A DNA stretch of 64,000 nucleotides from an uncultured Hyphomonas sp. (GTDB lineage Bacteria > Pseudomonadota > Alphaproteobacteria > Caulobacterales > Hyphomonadaceae), in contig NZ_OY782759.1 in assembly GCF_963678195.1 (NCBI RefSeq), positions 1,860,001-1,924,000 on the forward strand, given 5' to 3'. Made by a program: the position numbers and the translations under genes. This document shows positions 9,663 through 19,133 of this stretch, in pieces. The notes beneath the pieces are model-generated. The model was not told the DNA's origin, ran no database searches, and saw nothing but the letters and a program-made list of their open reading frames with translations. Within the stretch, counting starts at the first letter, position 1; each line of letters begins with the position of its first letter.

Positions 9663-10691
9663 ATGAAATTTCTGAAGGGCCTGCTGTCGCTCATCGTCCT
9701 TGTCCTCGTCATTGGTGGGGCCGCTGCCGGTGCTGGTTGGGTCTGGATGCAGGACGCGCTGAACCGGGATGGCCCGCTGGCCGAAGATGTTGTTTTCCAT
9801 GTGGAACCCGGTGAGGGCCTCGCTGGCGTTGCCGTCCGCCTGGAGCAGGAAGGCATCATTCGCAGCGCCGAGCTGATCCGTCTGAAAGCAAAGCTGGAAA
9901 ACACGGAAACCGATATCAAGGCCGGCGAATTCAAGATCGAGCGCGGAGCCAGCATGGTCGAAGTGCTGCACACGCTGATCGAAGGCAAAGGCATCCTTTA
10001 CAAGATCACCTTGCCGGAAGGGCGCACGACGGCGCAGCTCCTGAAAGTGATTGAGGCGGATCCGGTCCTCGTTGGGGACATGCCGGAAGAGGAGGTGGCG
10101 GAAGGTTCCCTTCTGCCGGACACCTACCTCTTCGACCGGGGCATGACCCGCGCCGAGCTGGTCCAGCTGATGCAGGACAAGCAGACTGAATTGCTGGAGG
10201 ATCTCTGGCCGGAGCGCGATCCGGAAATCCCGGTGAAAACGCCCTATGAGGCGGTGATCCTGGCCTCCGTTGTCGAAAAGGAAACCGGCCGGGTGGAAGA
10301 ACAGCCGGAAATCGCGGCCCTTTTCACAACGCGCCTGAAGCGCGGCATGCGGCTGGAAAGCGACCCGACGATCATCTACGGCGTCTCGCGCGGTGAACCG
10401 CTCTATAATGCCAGGGGCCAGCGCCGCACTTTGCGCCGGTCGGAGATCGACACGAAGACGGACTGGAATACCTACCAGATCGACGGCTTGCCGAAGACGC
10501 CGATCTGCAATCCGGGGCGGGGGGCGATCGAAGCGGTGCTGAACCCACCGCACACGGAATATATTTTCTTCGTCGCGGACGGCAAGGGCGGGCACCTGTT
10601 CGCCAAGACGCTGGCGGAACACAATCGCAATGTAGCCGCCTATCGCGCCTATGAGCGGAAAGAGATTGCACGGGAGCGGGCAGGCGAATGA
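9663..10691 (+). CDS. mltG: Endolytic peptidoglycan transglycosylase MltG
   Basis: Membrane-anchored enzyme that cuts nascent glycan strands and so sets their length. The 342-aa protein has one N-terminal membrane helix (about residues 5-28), a LysM-like domain, and the YceG domain with catalytic Glu205 in ASVVEKETG. YQIDGLPKTPICNPG (substrate cleft) and the C-terminal FVADGKGGHLFAKT block are both present. The active domain faces the periplasm. The ATGA overlap with yicC (10688-10691) implies coupled translation. Confidence 0.95.
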   Translation: MKFLKGLLSLIVLVLVIGGAAAGAGWVWMQDALNRDGPLAEDVVFHVEPGEGLAGVAVRLEQEGIIRSAELIRLKAKLENTETDIKAGEFKIERGASMVEVLHTLIEGKGILYKITLPEGRTTAQLLKVIEADPVLVGDMPEEEVAEGSLLPDTYLFDRGMTRAELVQLMQDKQTELLEDLWPERDPEIPVKTPYEAVILASVVEKETGRVEEQPEIAALFTTRLKRGMRLESDPTIIYGVSRGEPLYNARGQRRTLRRSEIDTKTDWNTYQIDGLPKTPICNPGRGAIEAVLNPPHTEYIFFVADGKGGHLFAKTLAEHNRNVAAYRAYERKEIARERAGE

Positions 10692-11575
10692 GCGTACTTT
10701 CGGGGATGACCGGTTTTGCCCGTGTCGCGGGTGAGGCCGAATGGGGCAGCTGGGCCTGGGAGGCGAAGAGCGTCAACGGCCGCGGGCTGGACGTGCGCGT
10801 GAATTATCCGCCGGGATTCGAAGCGCTTGATCGCGCCATCAAGTCCGCTGCGCCAAAATTCTTCAAGCGCGGATCCCTGCAGGTCGCGCTCCGGATTGAC
10901 CTCGCAAGCGGTGCCGACACGGCAACTATCAACAATTCGCTTCTCGATGCGCTGGCGGCTGCTGTTGAGAAGCGGACGGGCACGGCTTTGTCGGGTGACG
11001 TGTTCGCGAGCCTGATGAACGTCAAGGGTGTCGTGGAGCCGGGGGCCTCCAGTCTCCGCGATCTGGCAGGGAATGAAGCTATCACCAGGTTGCTGGCCCA
11101 GGCAGGCGAAGAAGCGCTACAGGCTCTGCAAGCCGAGCGACAGCGCGAGGGCAGTATGCTGGCAGAGTTGCTGGAAGGCCTTGTCGCCAGCATGGAGGCC
11201 CACTGGCGCCAGGCTGGTGATCTGGCCGGCACCCAGCCGGCCCTGCTCAAGGAGCGCCTCACAAAGCAGCTGGACGAGCTCGATCCCGATGGCCGGGTCG
11301 ACAAGGACCGGATGGCGGCAGAGATCGCGCTCAGCGCGGCCAAGGCGGATGTACGTGAGGAACTCGACCGGCTGAGTGCGCATTTCGCCTCGGCACGGGA
11401 ACTGCTCGCAGGCGGCTCACCGGTCGGCCGGAAACTGGACTTCCTGGCGCAGGAACTCAACCGCGAGGCCAACACGCTCTGCTCGAAATCCATCAGCCTC
11501 GATTTGACGAATGCGGGACTCGGTCTCAAAGGGCTTATCGACCAGTTCAAGGAGCAGGCCGCCAATGTCGAATAG
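10688..11575 (+). CDS. yicC: YicC/YloC family endoribonuclease
   Basis: A 295-aa protein of the YicC family, recently recognised as a metal-dependent endoribonuclease acting on some small RNAs. The N-terminal MTGFAR and EAKSVNGRGLDV motifs and the C-terminal GRKLDFLAQELNREANTLCSKS block are diagnostic, and the intervening third is helical and variable. It starts inside the mltG stop (ATGA) and ends inside gmk, so mltG-yicC-gmk form a tight unit. The yicC-gmk pairing is widespread in proteobacteria. Confidence 0.95.
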   Translation: MSVLSGMTGFARVAGEAEWGSWAWEAKSVNGRGLDVRVNYPPGFEALDRAIKSAAPKFFKRGSLQVALRIDLASGADTATINNSLLDALAAAVEKRTGTALSGDVFASLMNVKGVVEPGASSLRDLAGNEAITRLLAQAGEEALQALQAERQREGSMLAELLEGLVASMEAHWRQAGDLAGTQPALLKERLTKQLDELDPDGRVDKDRMAAEIALSAAKADVREELDRLSAHFASARELLAGGSPVGRKLDFLAQELNREANTLCSKSISLDLTNAGLGLKGLIDQFKEQAANVE

Positions 11576-12218
11576 CGGACACCCAAAAGACAGCGGAACG
11601 CGCCGGGGGCTGATGCTGGTCCTCTCCAGCCCGTCGGGCGCCGGCAAGACGACGCTGGCCCGTAAGCTGATCGAAGAGTTTCACGATGTGAAACTGTCGG
11701 TCTCCGCCACGACGCGTGAGCCTCGTCCCGGAGAAGAAGACGGGAAGGATTATTTCTTCCGCAGCGAACAGATGTTCCAGGAAATGATTGAGCGTCGCGA
11801 GTTTCTGGAATGGGCGCATGTCTTCGACAAGTATTACGGAACGCCGAAAGCTGACACGGTCGCACGGCTGGAAGCCGGAGAGGATGTGCTCTTCGACGTC
11901 GACTGGCAGGGCGCCGATGCGCTGCATGACCAGATGCCGAACGATGTCGTCTCCGTGTTCATCCTGCCGCCCAGTATCAGCGCACTGGAACAGCGGCTGG
12001 CGGCCCGGCCCGGCTCAACACCGGAAATCGTCGCCCGCCGCATGGAAGATGCCAAGCGCGAGATCATGCACTGGCGCCGCTATGACTATGTCATCGTCAA
12101 TGAAGATCTTGAAGTCGCCTATCAGCGGCTCCGCCGGATCCTGCTGGTCGAGCGTCTCAAACGCCTGCGCCAGCTGGACCTTGAAAACCATGTCCGCCGC
12201 CTTCTGGGTGAGGCCTGA
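11565..12218 (+). CDS. gmk: Guanylate kinase
   Basis: Phosphorylates GMP (and dGMP) to GDP with ATP. The ATG at 11565 (MSNSGHPKDS), overlapping the yicC stop, is chosen because a GGAG site stands upstream and the P-loop SSPSGAGKTT then falls at 21-30. The frame is open 18 more codons but only in shadow of yicC. The 217-aa length is normal. The GMP-binding SATTREPRPGE and GKDYFF motifs follow. Confidence 0.96.
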   Translation: MSNSGHPKDSGTRRGLMLVLSSPSGAGKTTLARKLIEEFHDVKLSVSATTREPRPGEEDGKDYFFRSEQMFQEMIERREFLEWAHVFDKYYGTPKADTVARLEAGEDVLFDVDWQGADALHDQMPNDVVSVFILPPSISALEQRLAARPGSTPEIVARRMEDAKREIMHWRRYDYVIVNEDLEVAYQRLRRILLVERLKRLRQLDLENHVRRLLGEA

Positions 12219-12300
12219 ACCCGAACAGAGCTTGACTTGGGCGCGTCATTGACGACGCTCGCAGGTAGAGCGGCGATTCAACATTCCGACAGGACCCCGA

Positions 12301-12489
12301 ATGACTGACCCCGGTGATCCGAAGCCAGACCTGCCAGAACGCGCGCCTGCGCGGCCTGTGTGGCTGTTCTGGCTGATCCCGATGGCTATGCTGGTCGGCA
12401 TCGTCTGGTACGTGCTGCGCGGTGACAGATCACCAGAGGCGGTTGCGGAAAACCCGGCGGCTGTATCGGAAGTGCCGGACGCCCAATAA
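12301..12489 (+). CDS. Small single-helix membrane protein
   Basis: A 62-aa protein of unknown function. It has a proline-rich cytoplasmic-like N-terminus, one strong membrane helix (about residues 20-38, WLFWLIPMAMLVGIVWYVL), then a short charged and alanine-rich tail. No cysteine and no lipobox. The frame starts at ATG 12301, 82 bp after gmk, and ends on the arm of the terminator. A regulatory or assembly role is possible but nothing in the sequence says so. Confidence 0.55.
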   Translation: MTDPGDPKPDLPERAPARPVWLFWLIPMAMLVGIVWYVLRGDRSPEAVAENPAAVSEVPDAQ

Positions 12490-12517
12490 AAAACCCCGCA
12501 GCATGCTGCGGGGTTTT
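12490..12517. terminator. Bidirectional terminator, perfect 28-bp palindrome
   Basis: Four A, CCCCGCAGCA, its exact complement and four T form a symmetric stem with flanking A and T runs on both strands. It separates the convergent small-protein gene and icd and should stop transcription from both sides. Confidence 0.9.
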
Positions 12518-12540
12518 CTTTGGTGGGCTGTGCCGAAGGA

Positions 12541-13761
12541 TCAGGCCTTCGACATGGCTTTTTCGAAGTTCTCGGCGACTTTCTCGATGAAGCCTTCGGT
12601 GGTCAGGTATCCCTGATCCGGGCCCACGAGGAGGGCGAGGTCTTTCGTCATGAAGCCGGCTTCGACCGTCTCGACGATGGTCTTCTCCAGCGTTTGCGCG
12701 AATTCCCGTACTTCCGGCGTTCCATCCATCCGGCCGCGATGGTCGAGGCCTTGGGTCCAGGCGTAGATCGAAGCGATCGAGTTGGTCGAGGTTGCTTCGC
12801 CCTTCTGGTGGTTGCGGTAGTGGCGGGTGACTGTGCCGTGGGCGGCTTCCGCTTCGACCGTATTGCCATCCGGGCTCATCAGAACCGAGGTCATCAGGCC
12901 GAGCGAGCCGTAGCCCTGGGCAACCGTGTCGGACTGGACGTCGCCGTCATAGTTCTTACAGGCCCAGACATAGCCGCCGGACCATTTCATGCAGGCTGCA
13001 ACCATATCGTCGATCAGGCGGTGCTCATAGGTGCCGCCGAATTCAGCGAACTTGTCGGCGAATTCGTTGTCGAACACTTCCTGGAAGATGTCCTTGAAGC
13101 GGCCATCATAGGCTTTGAGGATGGTGTTCTTGGTCGACAGGTAGACCGGCCACTTGCGTTGCAGGCCGTAGTTCATGCTGGCGCGGGCGAAGTCGCGGAT
13201 CGACTCGTCGAGGTTGTACATGCCCATGGCGATACCGGCCGACGGGAAGTCGAACACTTCGTATTCCTTGGTGTCGGAACCGTCCTCGGCTTCCCATTTC
13301 ATGGTCAGCTTGCCTTTGCCAGGCACGAGGAAGTCGGTGGCCTTGTACTGGTCACCGAAAGCGTGACGGCCAACGACGACCGGGCGGGTCCAGCCCGGGA
13401 CGAGGCGCGGGATGTTCGAGATCACGATGGGCTCGCGGAACACAACGCCGCCGAGGATGTTGCGGATCGTGCCGTTCGGCGAGCGCCACATCTTCTTCAG
13501 GCCGAACTCTTCCACACGGGCTTCGTCCGGCGTGATCGTCGCGCACTTCACAGCCACGCCGTATTGCTTGGTGGCGTTGGCGGCGTCGATGGTGATCTGG
13601 TCGTCGGTTTCGTCGCGCTTCTGGATCGACAGGTCGTAATATTTCAGGTCGACGTCCAGGTAGGGGTGGATCAGCTTGTCCTTGATAAGCTGCCAGATGA
13701 TGCGGGTCATTTCGTCCCCGTCCATCTCGACGATCGGGTTCTTGACCTTGATTTTCGCCAT
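12541..13761 (-). CDS. icd: NADP-dependent isocitrate dehydrogenase
   Basis: Oxidises isocitrate to 2-oxoglutarate in the TCA cycle and yields NADPH. The 406-aa sequence starting with [19 protein letters not shown] is the homodimeric, eukaryotic-like subfamily common in alphaproteobacteria, not the E. coli Icd type. Substrate and metal residues lie in [20 protein letters not shown] and the [11 protein letters not shown] block. The start ATG is at 13761, divergent from an rRNA/tRNA methyltransferase gene 77 bp away. Confidence 0.97.
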   Translation of the reverse strand: MAKIKVKNPIVEMDGDEMTRIIWQLIKDKLIHPYLDVDLKYYDLSIQKRDETDDQITIDAANATKQYGVAVKCATITPDEARVEEFGLKKMWRSPNGTIRNILGGVVFREPIVISNIPRLVPGWTRPVVVGRHAFGDQYKATDFLVPGKGKLTMKWEAEDGSDTKEYEVFDFPSAGIAMGMYNLDESIRDFARASMNYGLQRKWPVYLSTKNTILKAYDGRFKDIFQEVFDNEFADKFAEFGGTYEHRLIDDMVAACMKWSGGYVWACKNYDGDVQSDTVAQGYGSLGLMTSVLMSPDGNTVEAEAAHGTVTRHYRNHQKGEATSTNSIASIYAWTQGLDHRGRMDGTPEVREFAQTLEKTIVETVEAGFMTKDLALLVGPDQGYLTTEGFIEKVAENFEKAMSKA

Positions 13762-13838
13762 ATTTGGAAGTCCTTGCGCTTGTAATTGTCTGGCAGGCCT
13801 ATAGCAGAGCCCGGGCAGGCGTCAAAACAGGTTACGAC

Positions 13839-14600
13839 ATGGCAGATCACCGCAGCCCGGCCATCATTCTCCACTCGCCCCAATTGGGCGAAAATATCGG
13901 CGCGGCTGCGCGTGTCATGCGCAACTTTGGTCTGACGGATCTGCGCCTCGTCACGCCGCGCGACGGCTGGCCGAATCCGGCCGCTGACACCATGTCGGCC
14001 GGCGCTTTCGAGGCGGGCGTGACCGTGACTGTGCATGAAACACTACAGGATGCGCTGGAGGGCATCACCTGGCTCGCGGCGGCGACGGCGCGGCTGCGGG
14101 GGATCGAGAAGCGGGTGGGCGATGCCCAGGGCGCGGCTGAGGTGGCGCATGAGCGGCTCGGCACCGGCAAATCGGCGATCATGTTCGGGGCGGAGAAGTC
14201 CGGCCTGCCGAACGATGCAGTTGCAGTGGCCGATTTCCTGATGACCTATCCCGTGGATGTGGATTTCAAGAGCCTGAACCTCGCCCAAGCCGTCTGTGTG
14301 TTCTGCGCGGAGTGGGGCAAGCTCGCCATCGGACCGCGCGCCGACGAGGGGGACAACAAGGCCGGCCTGGGAGACCTGGCGCCGCGCGACGAACTCTACC
14401 GCATGTTCGAGCATTTCGAGGAAGAGCTTGAAAGAGCGGGATATTTCTTCCCGCCAGAGAAGACGCCGCTGATGAAGGACAATCTCCGCGCCGCCCTGAT
14501 CCGGGCGGACTGGACCCGCCAGGAAGTGCAGACGTTCCGGGGCGCGATCAAGGCGCTGGCGCTCGGCCGGGGCAAGGCGCGGGTGATCCGTGACGACTGA
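13839..14600 (+). CDS. SpoU-type RNA methyltransferase (TrmJ family)
   Basis: SPOUT-fold enzyme predicted to 2'-O-methylate tRNA (TrmJ modifies position 32). The ATG at 13839 begins MADHRSPAIILHSPQLGENIGAA, matching the family's N-terminal motif; the open frame extends 25 codons upstream without similarity. The knot motifs MFGAEKSGLPNDAV and LNLAQAV are present. The 253-aa length agrees with TrmJ. The gene ends overlapping the GTG start of the next. Exact target position is inferred from the family. Confidence 0.88.
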   Translation: MADHRSPAIILHSPQLGENIGAAARVMRNFGLTDLRLVTPRDGWPNPAADTMSAGAFEAGVTVTVHETLQDALEGITWLAAATARLRGIEKRVGDAQGAAEVAHERLGTGKSAIMFGAEKSGLPNDAVAVADFLMTYPVDVDFKSLNLAQAVCVFCAEWGKLAIGPRADEGDNKAGLGDLAPRDELYRMFEHFEEELERAGYFFPPEKTPLMKDNLRAALIRADWTRQEVQTFRGAIKALALGRGKARVIRDD

Positions 14601-15801
14601 TCGCGTCGCTGTCATTGGCTCCGGCCCGGCAGGCCTGATGGCTGCTGAAGTGCTGTCGAACGCCGGTGTCGGCGTCGACGTTTACGAGGCGATGCCGAGC
14701 GCAGGCCGCAAGTTCCTGATGGCCGGAAAAAGCGGACTGAACATATCTCATACCGGATCAGGTCATGACGTCCTCATGCGATACCATGACTATAGCGGAC
14801 TATTCCCTGACCAGATCGGAGCTTTCGGGCCGGACGAGGTGACCGCCTGGATGGAAGGTCTTGGGATGCCCGCGCATGTCGGCCCGACCGGCCGGATCTT
14901 CCCGCAATCGATGAAGGCCTCCCCGCTGCTCCGCGCCTGGCTGAGGCGTCTGGCGGAGCGGGGTGTTCGGCTTCACCTGAAACACCGCTGGACGGGGTGG
15001 GCACCGGATGGCGCGCTCACATTCGACACACCGGAGGGCATGGTGACGGTCACCCCCGCCGCAACGGTCTTCGCCCTCGGCGGCGGCAGCTGGCGGCGGC
15101 TCGGGTCGGACGGCGCGTGGGCTGGGCTGTTCGAACAGGCGGGAATCGCGGTGGCCCCATTCAGGCCATCCAATTGCGGGTTCACGGTCGACTGGTCGGA
15201 CCGGATGCGGGAGCAGTTCGCCGGCGCGCCGGTGAAAGGCGTGCAGCTCTCGGCTGGCGATCAGGCGACGCGCGAGGAATTCGCGGTCACGGCGCGCGGC
15301 ATTGAGAGTGGCGGCGTCTATACGCTGTCCGCTGCCCTTCGCGATGAGATCGAAGCGGGCGGCAGCGCGACGCTATGGCTGGACCTGTTGCCGGATATGG
15401 AGGCTGGGGAGATTGCGAGCCGGCTGGCGGCGGCCCCAGCGAAACAGTCCCTGTCCAACCGGCTGCGCAAGGCGTTGAAGCTCACCGGTGTGAAAGCGGC
15501 GCTGTTGTTCGAGTGCGTGGACCGCGACGCGCTGAACGATCCGGCCGGGGGGGCGGAGGCGATCAAGGCGTTGCCGCTGAAGCTGACCGGCACGGTGCCG
15601 CTGGATGAGGCAATTTCCACGGCGGGCGGTGTGCGCTGGGACGCGCTGGACGAGCGGCTGATGCTGAAAGAAAAACCCGGGCATTTCTGCGCGGGCGAGA
15701 TGCTCGCGTGGGATGCGCCAACAGGGGGCTATCTGATCACGGCCTGCATGGCGACGGGCAAGGCGGCGGGACGCGGCGTGCTGGCGTGGCTTGCCGATTG
15801 A
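14590..15801 (+). CDS. HI0933-like flavoprotein (TIGR03862 type)
   Basis: FAD-binding protein of unknown reaction. The N-terminus has the dinucleotide fold GSGPAGLMAAEVLS (about residues 11-24), the AGRKFLMAGKSGLNISHT segment typical of HI0933-like proteins, and the C-terminal GEMLAWDAPTGGYLITACMATG motif that closes on FAD. 403 aa. The GTG start at 14590 overlaps the previous stop by 11 bases and keeps the Rossmann motif near the N-terminus. Cotranscription with the methyltransferase is likely; no functional link is apparent. Confidence 0.85.
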   Translation: MTTDRVAVIGSGPAGLMAAEVLSNAGVGVDVYEAMPSAGRKFLMAGKSGLNISHTGSGHDVLMRYHDYSGLFPDQIGAFGPDEVTAWMEGLGMPAHVGPTGRIFPQSMKASPLLRAWLRRLAERGVRLHLKHRWTGWAPDGALTFDTPEGMVTVTPAATVFALGGGSWRRLGSDGAWAGLFEQAGIAVAPFRPSNCGFTVDWSDRMREQFAGAPVKGVQLSAGDQATREEFAVTARGIESGGVYTLSAALRDEIEAGGSATLWLDLLPDMEAGEIASRLAAAPAKQSLSNRLRKALKLTGVKAALLFECVDRDALNDPAGGAEAIKALPLKLTGTVPLDEAISTAGGVRWDALDERLMLKEKPGHFCAGEMLAWDAPTGGYLITACMATGKAAGRGVLAWLAD

Positions 15802-15816
15802 GCCTGGCCCGTCATC

Positions 15817-15958
15817 CTTCGACTTCGCTCAGGATGAGTCCATTTCTTGCCGCAGGCGCGTAGCGCTCATGCTGAGCGAAGTCGAAGCACGGGCGCGGGC
15901 TTCGGTATTCCCCCTCCGCCTCGCTGCGCTCAGCACCTCCCCCGCTTCGCAGGGGAGG
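15817..15958. repeat. REP-like inverted-repeat element
   Basis: The 167-bp gap between convergent genes holds two structured pieces. First, 16-nt perfect inverted arms (CTTCGACTTCGCTCAG at 15817-15832 and its complement at 15872-15887) around a 39-nt centre. Second, a 7-bp hairpin CCTCCCC/GGGGAGG at 15936-15942 and 15952-15958 with a GCTTCG-containing loop. Sequences of this look are dispersed repeats in alphaproteobacterial genomes; only one copy is in this window. Confidence 0.7.
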
Positions 15959-15968
15959 ATGAGAGGCG

Positions 15969-16733
15969 TTACTTCCCCTTCCAGACGGGGGCGCGTTTTT
16001 CGATGAAGGCTTTCGGGCCTTCCTTGAAGTCTTCGGTGCCGACGATGCCGGCGAAGGCCTTGCCGCTGTCTTTCCAGAGTTCGTCATCGGTCTTGGACGT
16101 GGCCTCGATCGCGACCGACCGGCTGGCGGCGACGGCGAGCGGGGCATTGGCCGTGATGCGGGCGGCGAGCTTTTCGGCTTCGGACATCACTTCGGCTTCC
16201 GGGGCCACCTTGTTGACCATGCCAAGCTCATAGGCGCGCTGAGCCGGCAGCGGATCGCCTGTCAGGATGACTTCCAGCGCCATGGCCTTGCCGATCACGC
16301 GCGGCAGGCGGAACAGACCGCCGGCACCGGCGACGAGCGAGCGCTTCACTTCCGGCAGACCGAAATTCGTATCGTCCGCGCAGATGATCATGTCGCAGGA
16401 AAGGGCGACTTCCGTGCCGCCTGCGAGGGCCGAGCCGGTGATGGCCGCGATGAGCGGCTTCGTGCGCTCACGTCTTGCAATCCCTGCAAAGCCGCCTTTC
16501 TTGGTTGAAAGGGCGGCGCCGTTGCCAGCCGAGATTTCTTTCAGATCAGCGCCGGCGCAGAAGGCCTTGCCGACGGCCGTGAGGATACCCACCCAGACTT
16601 CCGGGTCGGATTCCATCTGGTCGAGTGCGGCTTCCATCGTCTGGGCCATTTCGCCATTGATGGCGTTACGGGCTTCCGGACGGTTCATCGTGATGATGGC
16701 GACGTGGCCCTTTTTCTCATATTCGACTGGCAT
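15969..16733 (-). CDS. Enoyl-CoA hydratase/isomerase family protein
   Basis: Crotonase-fold enzyme, probably hydrating enoyl-CoA in beta-oxidation. The ATG at 16733 gives MPVEYEKKGHVAIITMNRPEARNAING, the expected N-terminus; the frame is open 50 codons further but crosses the promoter side of the divergent dehydrogenase. The oxyanion-hole blocks (FCAGADLKEI; ALAGGTEVALSCDMI) and Glu in FGLPEVK are present. 254 aa. It is divergent from two acyl-CoA dehydrogenase genes, so the three probably act in one acyl-CoA degradation route. Confidence 0.9.
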   Translation of the reverse strand: MPVEYEKKGHVAIITMNRPEARNAINGEMAQTMEAALDQMESDPEVWVGILTAVGKAFCAGADLKEISAGNGAALSTKKGGFAGIARRERTKPLIAAITGSALAGGTEVALSCDMIICADDTNFGLPEVKRSLVAGAGGLFRLPRVIGKAMALEVILTGDPLPAQRAYELGMVNKVAPEAEVMSEAEKLAARITANAPLAVAASRSVAIEATSKTDDELWKDSGKAFAGIVGTEDFKEGPKAFIEKRAPVWKGK

Positions 16734-16883
16734 TTGGTTTCGCTCCCTGGTGCGCGTGTGATCTGTCGTGCGACGTAACCGCGTTGACGCAGCGTCCGCG
16801 CAAGGCCTGCCGCAAGGGTGTTTATTGTGCGGGTGCGAAGGCGTTTTTTTGCTTGGCGAACCTTGGGGAAGTCGTCCCAGCAT

Positions 16884-18083
16884 ATGCGAATGGAACTGAA
16901 TCTAAGCCCCGAATACGAAGCCTTCCGGCAGGACGTGAACCGTATCCTGACGGAGAATGCCCATCTGGCCCCCGGCCCGGAAGACAGAGGGATGAAACAT
17001 CCCAAACGTCTCGCCTGGCAGAAATTCCTGATCGAGAACGGACTGACCGCCCGGACGATCCCGAAGGAATATGGCGGCTATGGCGCCGAGCCTGATCTGC
17101 TGAAGTCCCGTATCATCGCGGAAGAGTTCGCCCGCACGGGCATCACGCGGCCGATGGGCGGGCAGGGCATTTCCATGCTGGTGCCGACCCTGCTGGAGCT
17201 GGGCACGCCGGAGCAGAAGGAAGCCTATATCCGCCCCACACTGCATGGCGAGATGATCTGGTGTCAGGGCTATTCCGAGCCGGGCGCGGGCTCTGACCTC
17301 GCCGCTCTGCGCACGGCTGCGGTGGAAGACGGCGACGATTTCATCATCAATGGCCAAAAGATCTGGACCTCCACCGCGAAGCAGGCGGACATGATCTTCT
17401 GCCTTGTGCGGACAGATCCGGATGCGAAGAAGCATCACGGCATCAGCTATGTGTTGTTCTCCATGGATACGCCCGGCATTGAAGTGCGCCCGCTGGTCGA
17501 CATGACCGAGAATGCGAACTTCAACGAAGTCTTCTTCACTGACGTGCGCGTGCCACAGAGCGGCATCGTGTTCGAGAAGAACAAGGGCTGGCAGGTGGCG
17601 AACGCCACGCTGACGCATGAGCGCGGCATGCTGGGGGATCCGAACGCGACCAAGGCGCGGTTCCTGGAACTCGTCGAGCTGATGAAGACCGAGACGCTGA
17701 ATGGCGAGCGTCTGATCGACAATCCGCTGCTGCGTGACCGTCTGCTGAAGCTGCAGGGCGAAGTCTATGCGATGCAGGCAAATGGCCTGCGCGTGACGAC
17801 GGCCCGCCTGAAGCAGGAGAGCGCGGGGCTCGCCGGTCTGATCGTGAAGCTGCAGGGCTGTGAGCTGAACCACCAGATTGCGGGGCTCGCCATCGATGCG
17901 CTGGGCGAACTCGGCATTCTCTATGGGGAGGGCGATCATCTGAAGGCGGACGGGTCCTGGCAGTGGCGCTACATGTACGACCTCGGCCTGATTATCGGCG
18001 GCGGCACAGCGCAGATCCAGAAGAACATCATCTCCGAACGCGGCCTCGGCATGCCGCGCGAACCCAAGCCGGCAAAGGTGTAA
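16884..18083 (+). CDS. Acyl-CoA dehydrogenase (first of a tandem pair)
   Basis: FAD enzyme introducing the alpha-beta double bond in acyl-CoA; electrons go to ETF. The family signature CQGYSEPGAGSDLAALR and the FAD-contact WTSTAKQADMIF are clear, as is the C-terminal IGGGTAQIQKNIISERGLG. 399 aa from the ATG at 16884; an ATG at 16890 is the alternative, but the GGGGAAG site fits 16884 better. The next dehydrogenase starts 3 bp after the stop. Tandem unequal ACAD pairs often make heteromers acting on bulky or branched substrates, an inference here. Confidence 0.9.
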   Translation: MRMELNLSPEYEAFRQDVNRILTENAHLAPGPEDRGMKHPKRLAWQKFLIENGLTARTIPKEYGGYGAEPDLLKSRIIAEEFARTGITRPMGGQGISMLVPTLLELGTPEQKEAYIRPTLHGEMIWCQGYSEPGAGSDLAALRTAAVEDGDDFIINGQKIWTSTAKQADMIFCLVRTDPDAKKHHGISYVLFSMDTPGIEVRPLVDMTENANFNEVFFTDVRVPQSGIVFEKNKGWQVANATLTHERGMLGDPNATKARFLELVELMKTETLNGERLIDNPLLRDRLLKLQGEVYAMQANGLRVTTARLKQESAGLAGLIVKLQGCELNHQIAGLAIDALGELGILYGEGDHLKADGSWQWRYMYDLGLIIGGGTAQIQKNIISERGLGMPREPKPAKV

Positions 18084-18086
18084 GTC

Positions 18087-19133
18087 ATGGAATTCGCACT
18101 CTCAGAAGACCAGCGCATGCTGCAGGATACGATCAGCGGATACCTGAAGGACAATGCGTCGCTCGATACGATCCGCAAGATTGCCGATAGTGATGCGGAG
18201 GCAAAAGCCGGGCTGGATGCCGGGCTCGCCGAGATGGGCATCATGGGCCTGCACGTACCGGAGGCGATGGGCGGCTCAGGCCTTGGCGTGCTGGAAGCCT
18301 GCCTTGTGCAGGAGGCGCTCGGTTACACCGTGGCGCCATCGGGCTTCCTCGCGGCGACGGTCGCGGCGGACCTGCTGGCGAAGGACCATGATAATTATGC
18401 AAGCGGCATTGCGGATGGGGAAAAGGTGTTTGGCCTCGCCCTGACGGAACTTTCCTCGCGCCGCGATGGTGCAGGCGTGAAGGCTGAAAATGGGCGCCTC
18501 AGCGGGACCAGCCTGCTCGCCGATGTGCCGACAGGCGCGAGCCATGTACTGGTCGCAGACACGAGCGGCAGCTTCCATGTTGTTGGCGACTGGTCCGCCG
18601 CCCCCATGCGGACGATTGACCGGACACGTGCTTTCCAGCAGCTCTCCTTCGACGGGACCCCGGCGGAGGCCAGCACGCAGCCTGACCCATCCGCGCTGGC
18701 CGTTGCCCGGTTGCTGATCGCTGCCGACACGCTCGGCGCCGCGCAGGCCATGCTCGACAAGGCGGTGGAGTATGCAAAGGAACGCAAGCAGTTCGGCCGC
18801 GTGATCGGTTCGTTCCAGGCGGTGAAGCATCTCTGCGCCGAAATGGCTGCAAAGCTCGAACCGGCAAGAGCGCTCGTCTGGCATGCAGCCTATGCGATGG
18901 ACACGAAAGACCCGGAAGCCCTGGTTATGGCAAATCTCGCCAAGGCACATCTTGCGGAAGTCGGAACCTTCGTCGCGAAAACGGCAACCGAAGTACATGG
19001 CGGCATGGGCTTCACCGATCTTCTGGGCCTGCACTACTGGTTCAAACGGGTCGGCGTGAACCGCCAGCTGTTCGGCAGCCCGGAACAGGTGCGCCAGACT
19101 GCGGCCGAACTGCAGGGCTTCGTCGCCGCCTGA
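18087..19133 (+). CDS. Acyl-CoA dehydrogenase (second of a tandem pair)
   Basis: A 348-aa ACAD shorter than its upstream partner. The N-terminal helices (FALSEDQRMLQDTISGYL) and C-terminal helical domain (YAKERKQFGRVIGSFQAVKH; EVHGGMGFTDLLGLHYW) are present, while the middle beta domain is abbreviated and lacks the full SEPGAGSD-type signature. This is what one sees in the minor subunit of heteromeric dehydrogenases. It lies 3 bp after the first, so is certainly cotranscribed. Whether it carries the catalytic Glu cannot be settled by eye. Confidence 0.85.
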   Translation: MEFALSEDQRMLQDTISGYLKDNASLDTIRKIADSDAEAKAGLDAGLAEMGIMGLHVPEAMGGSGLGVLEACLVQEALGYTVAPSGFLAATVAADLLAKDHDNYASGIADGEKVFGLALTELSSRRDGAGVKAENGRLSGTSLLADVPTGASHVLVADTSGSFHVVGDWSAAPMRTIDRTRAFQQLSFDGTPAEASTQPDPSALAVARLLIAADTLGAAQAMLDKAVEYAKERKQFGRVIGSFQAVKHLCAEMAAKLEPARALVWHAAYAMDTKDPEALVMANLAKAHLAEVGTFVAKTATEVHGGMGFTDLLGLHYWFKRVGVNRQLFGSPEQVRQTAAELQGFVAA

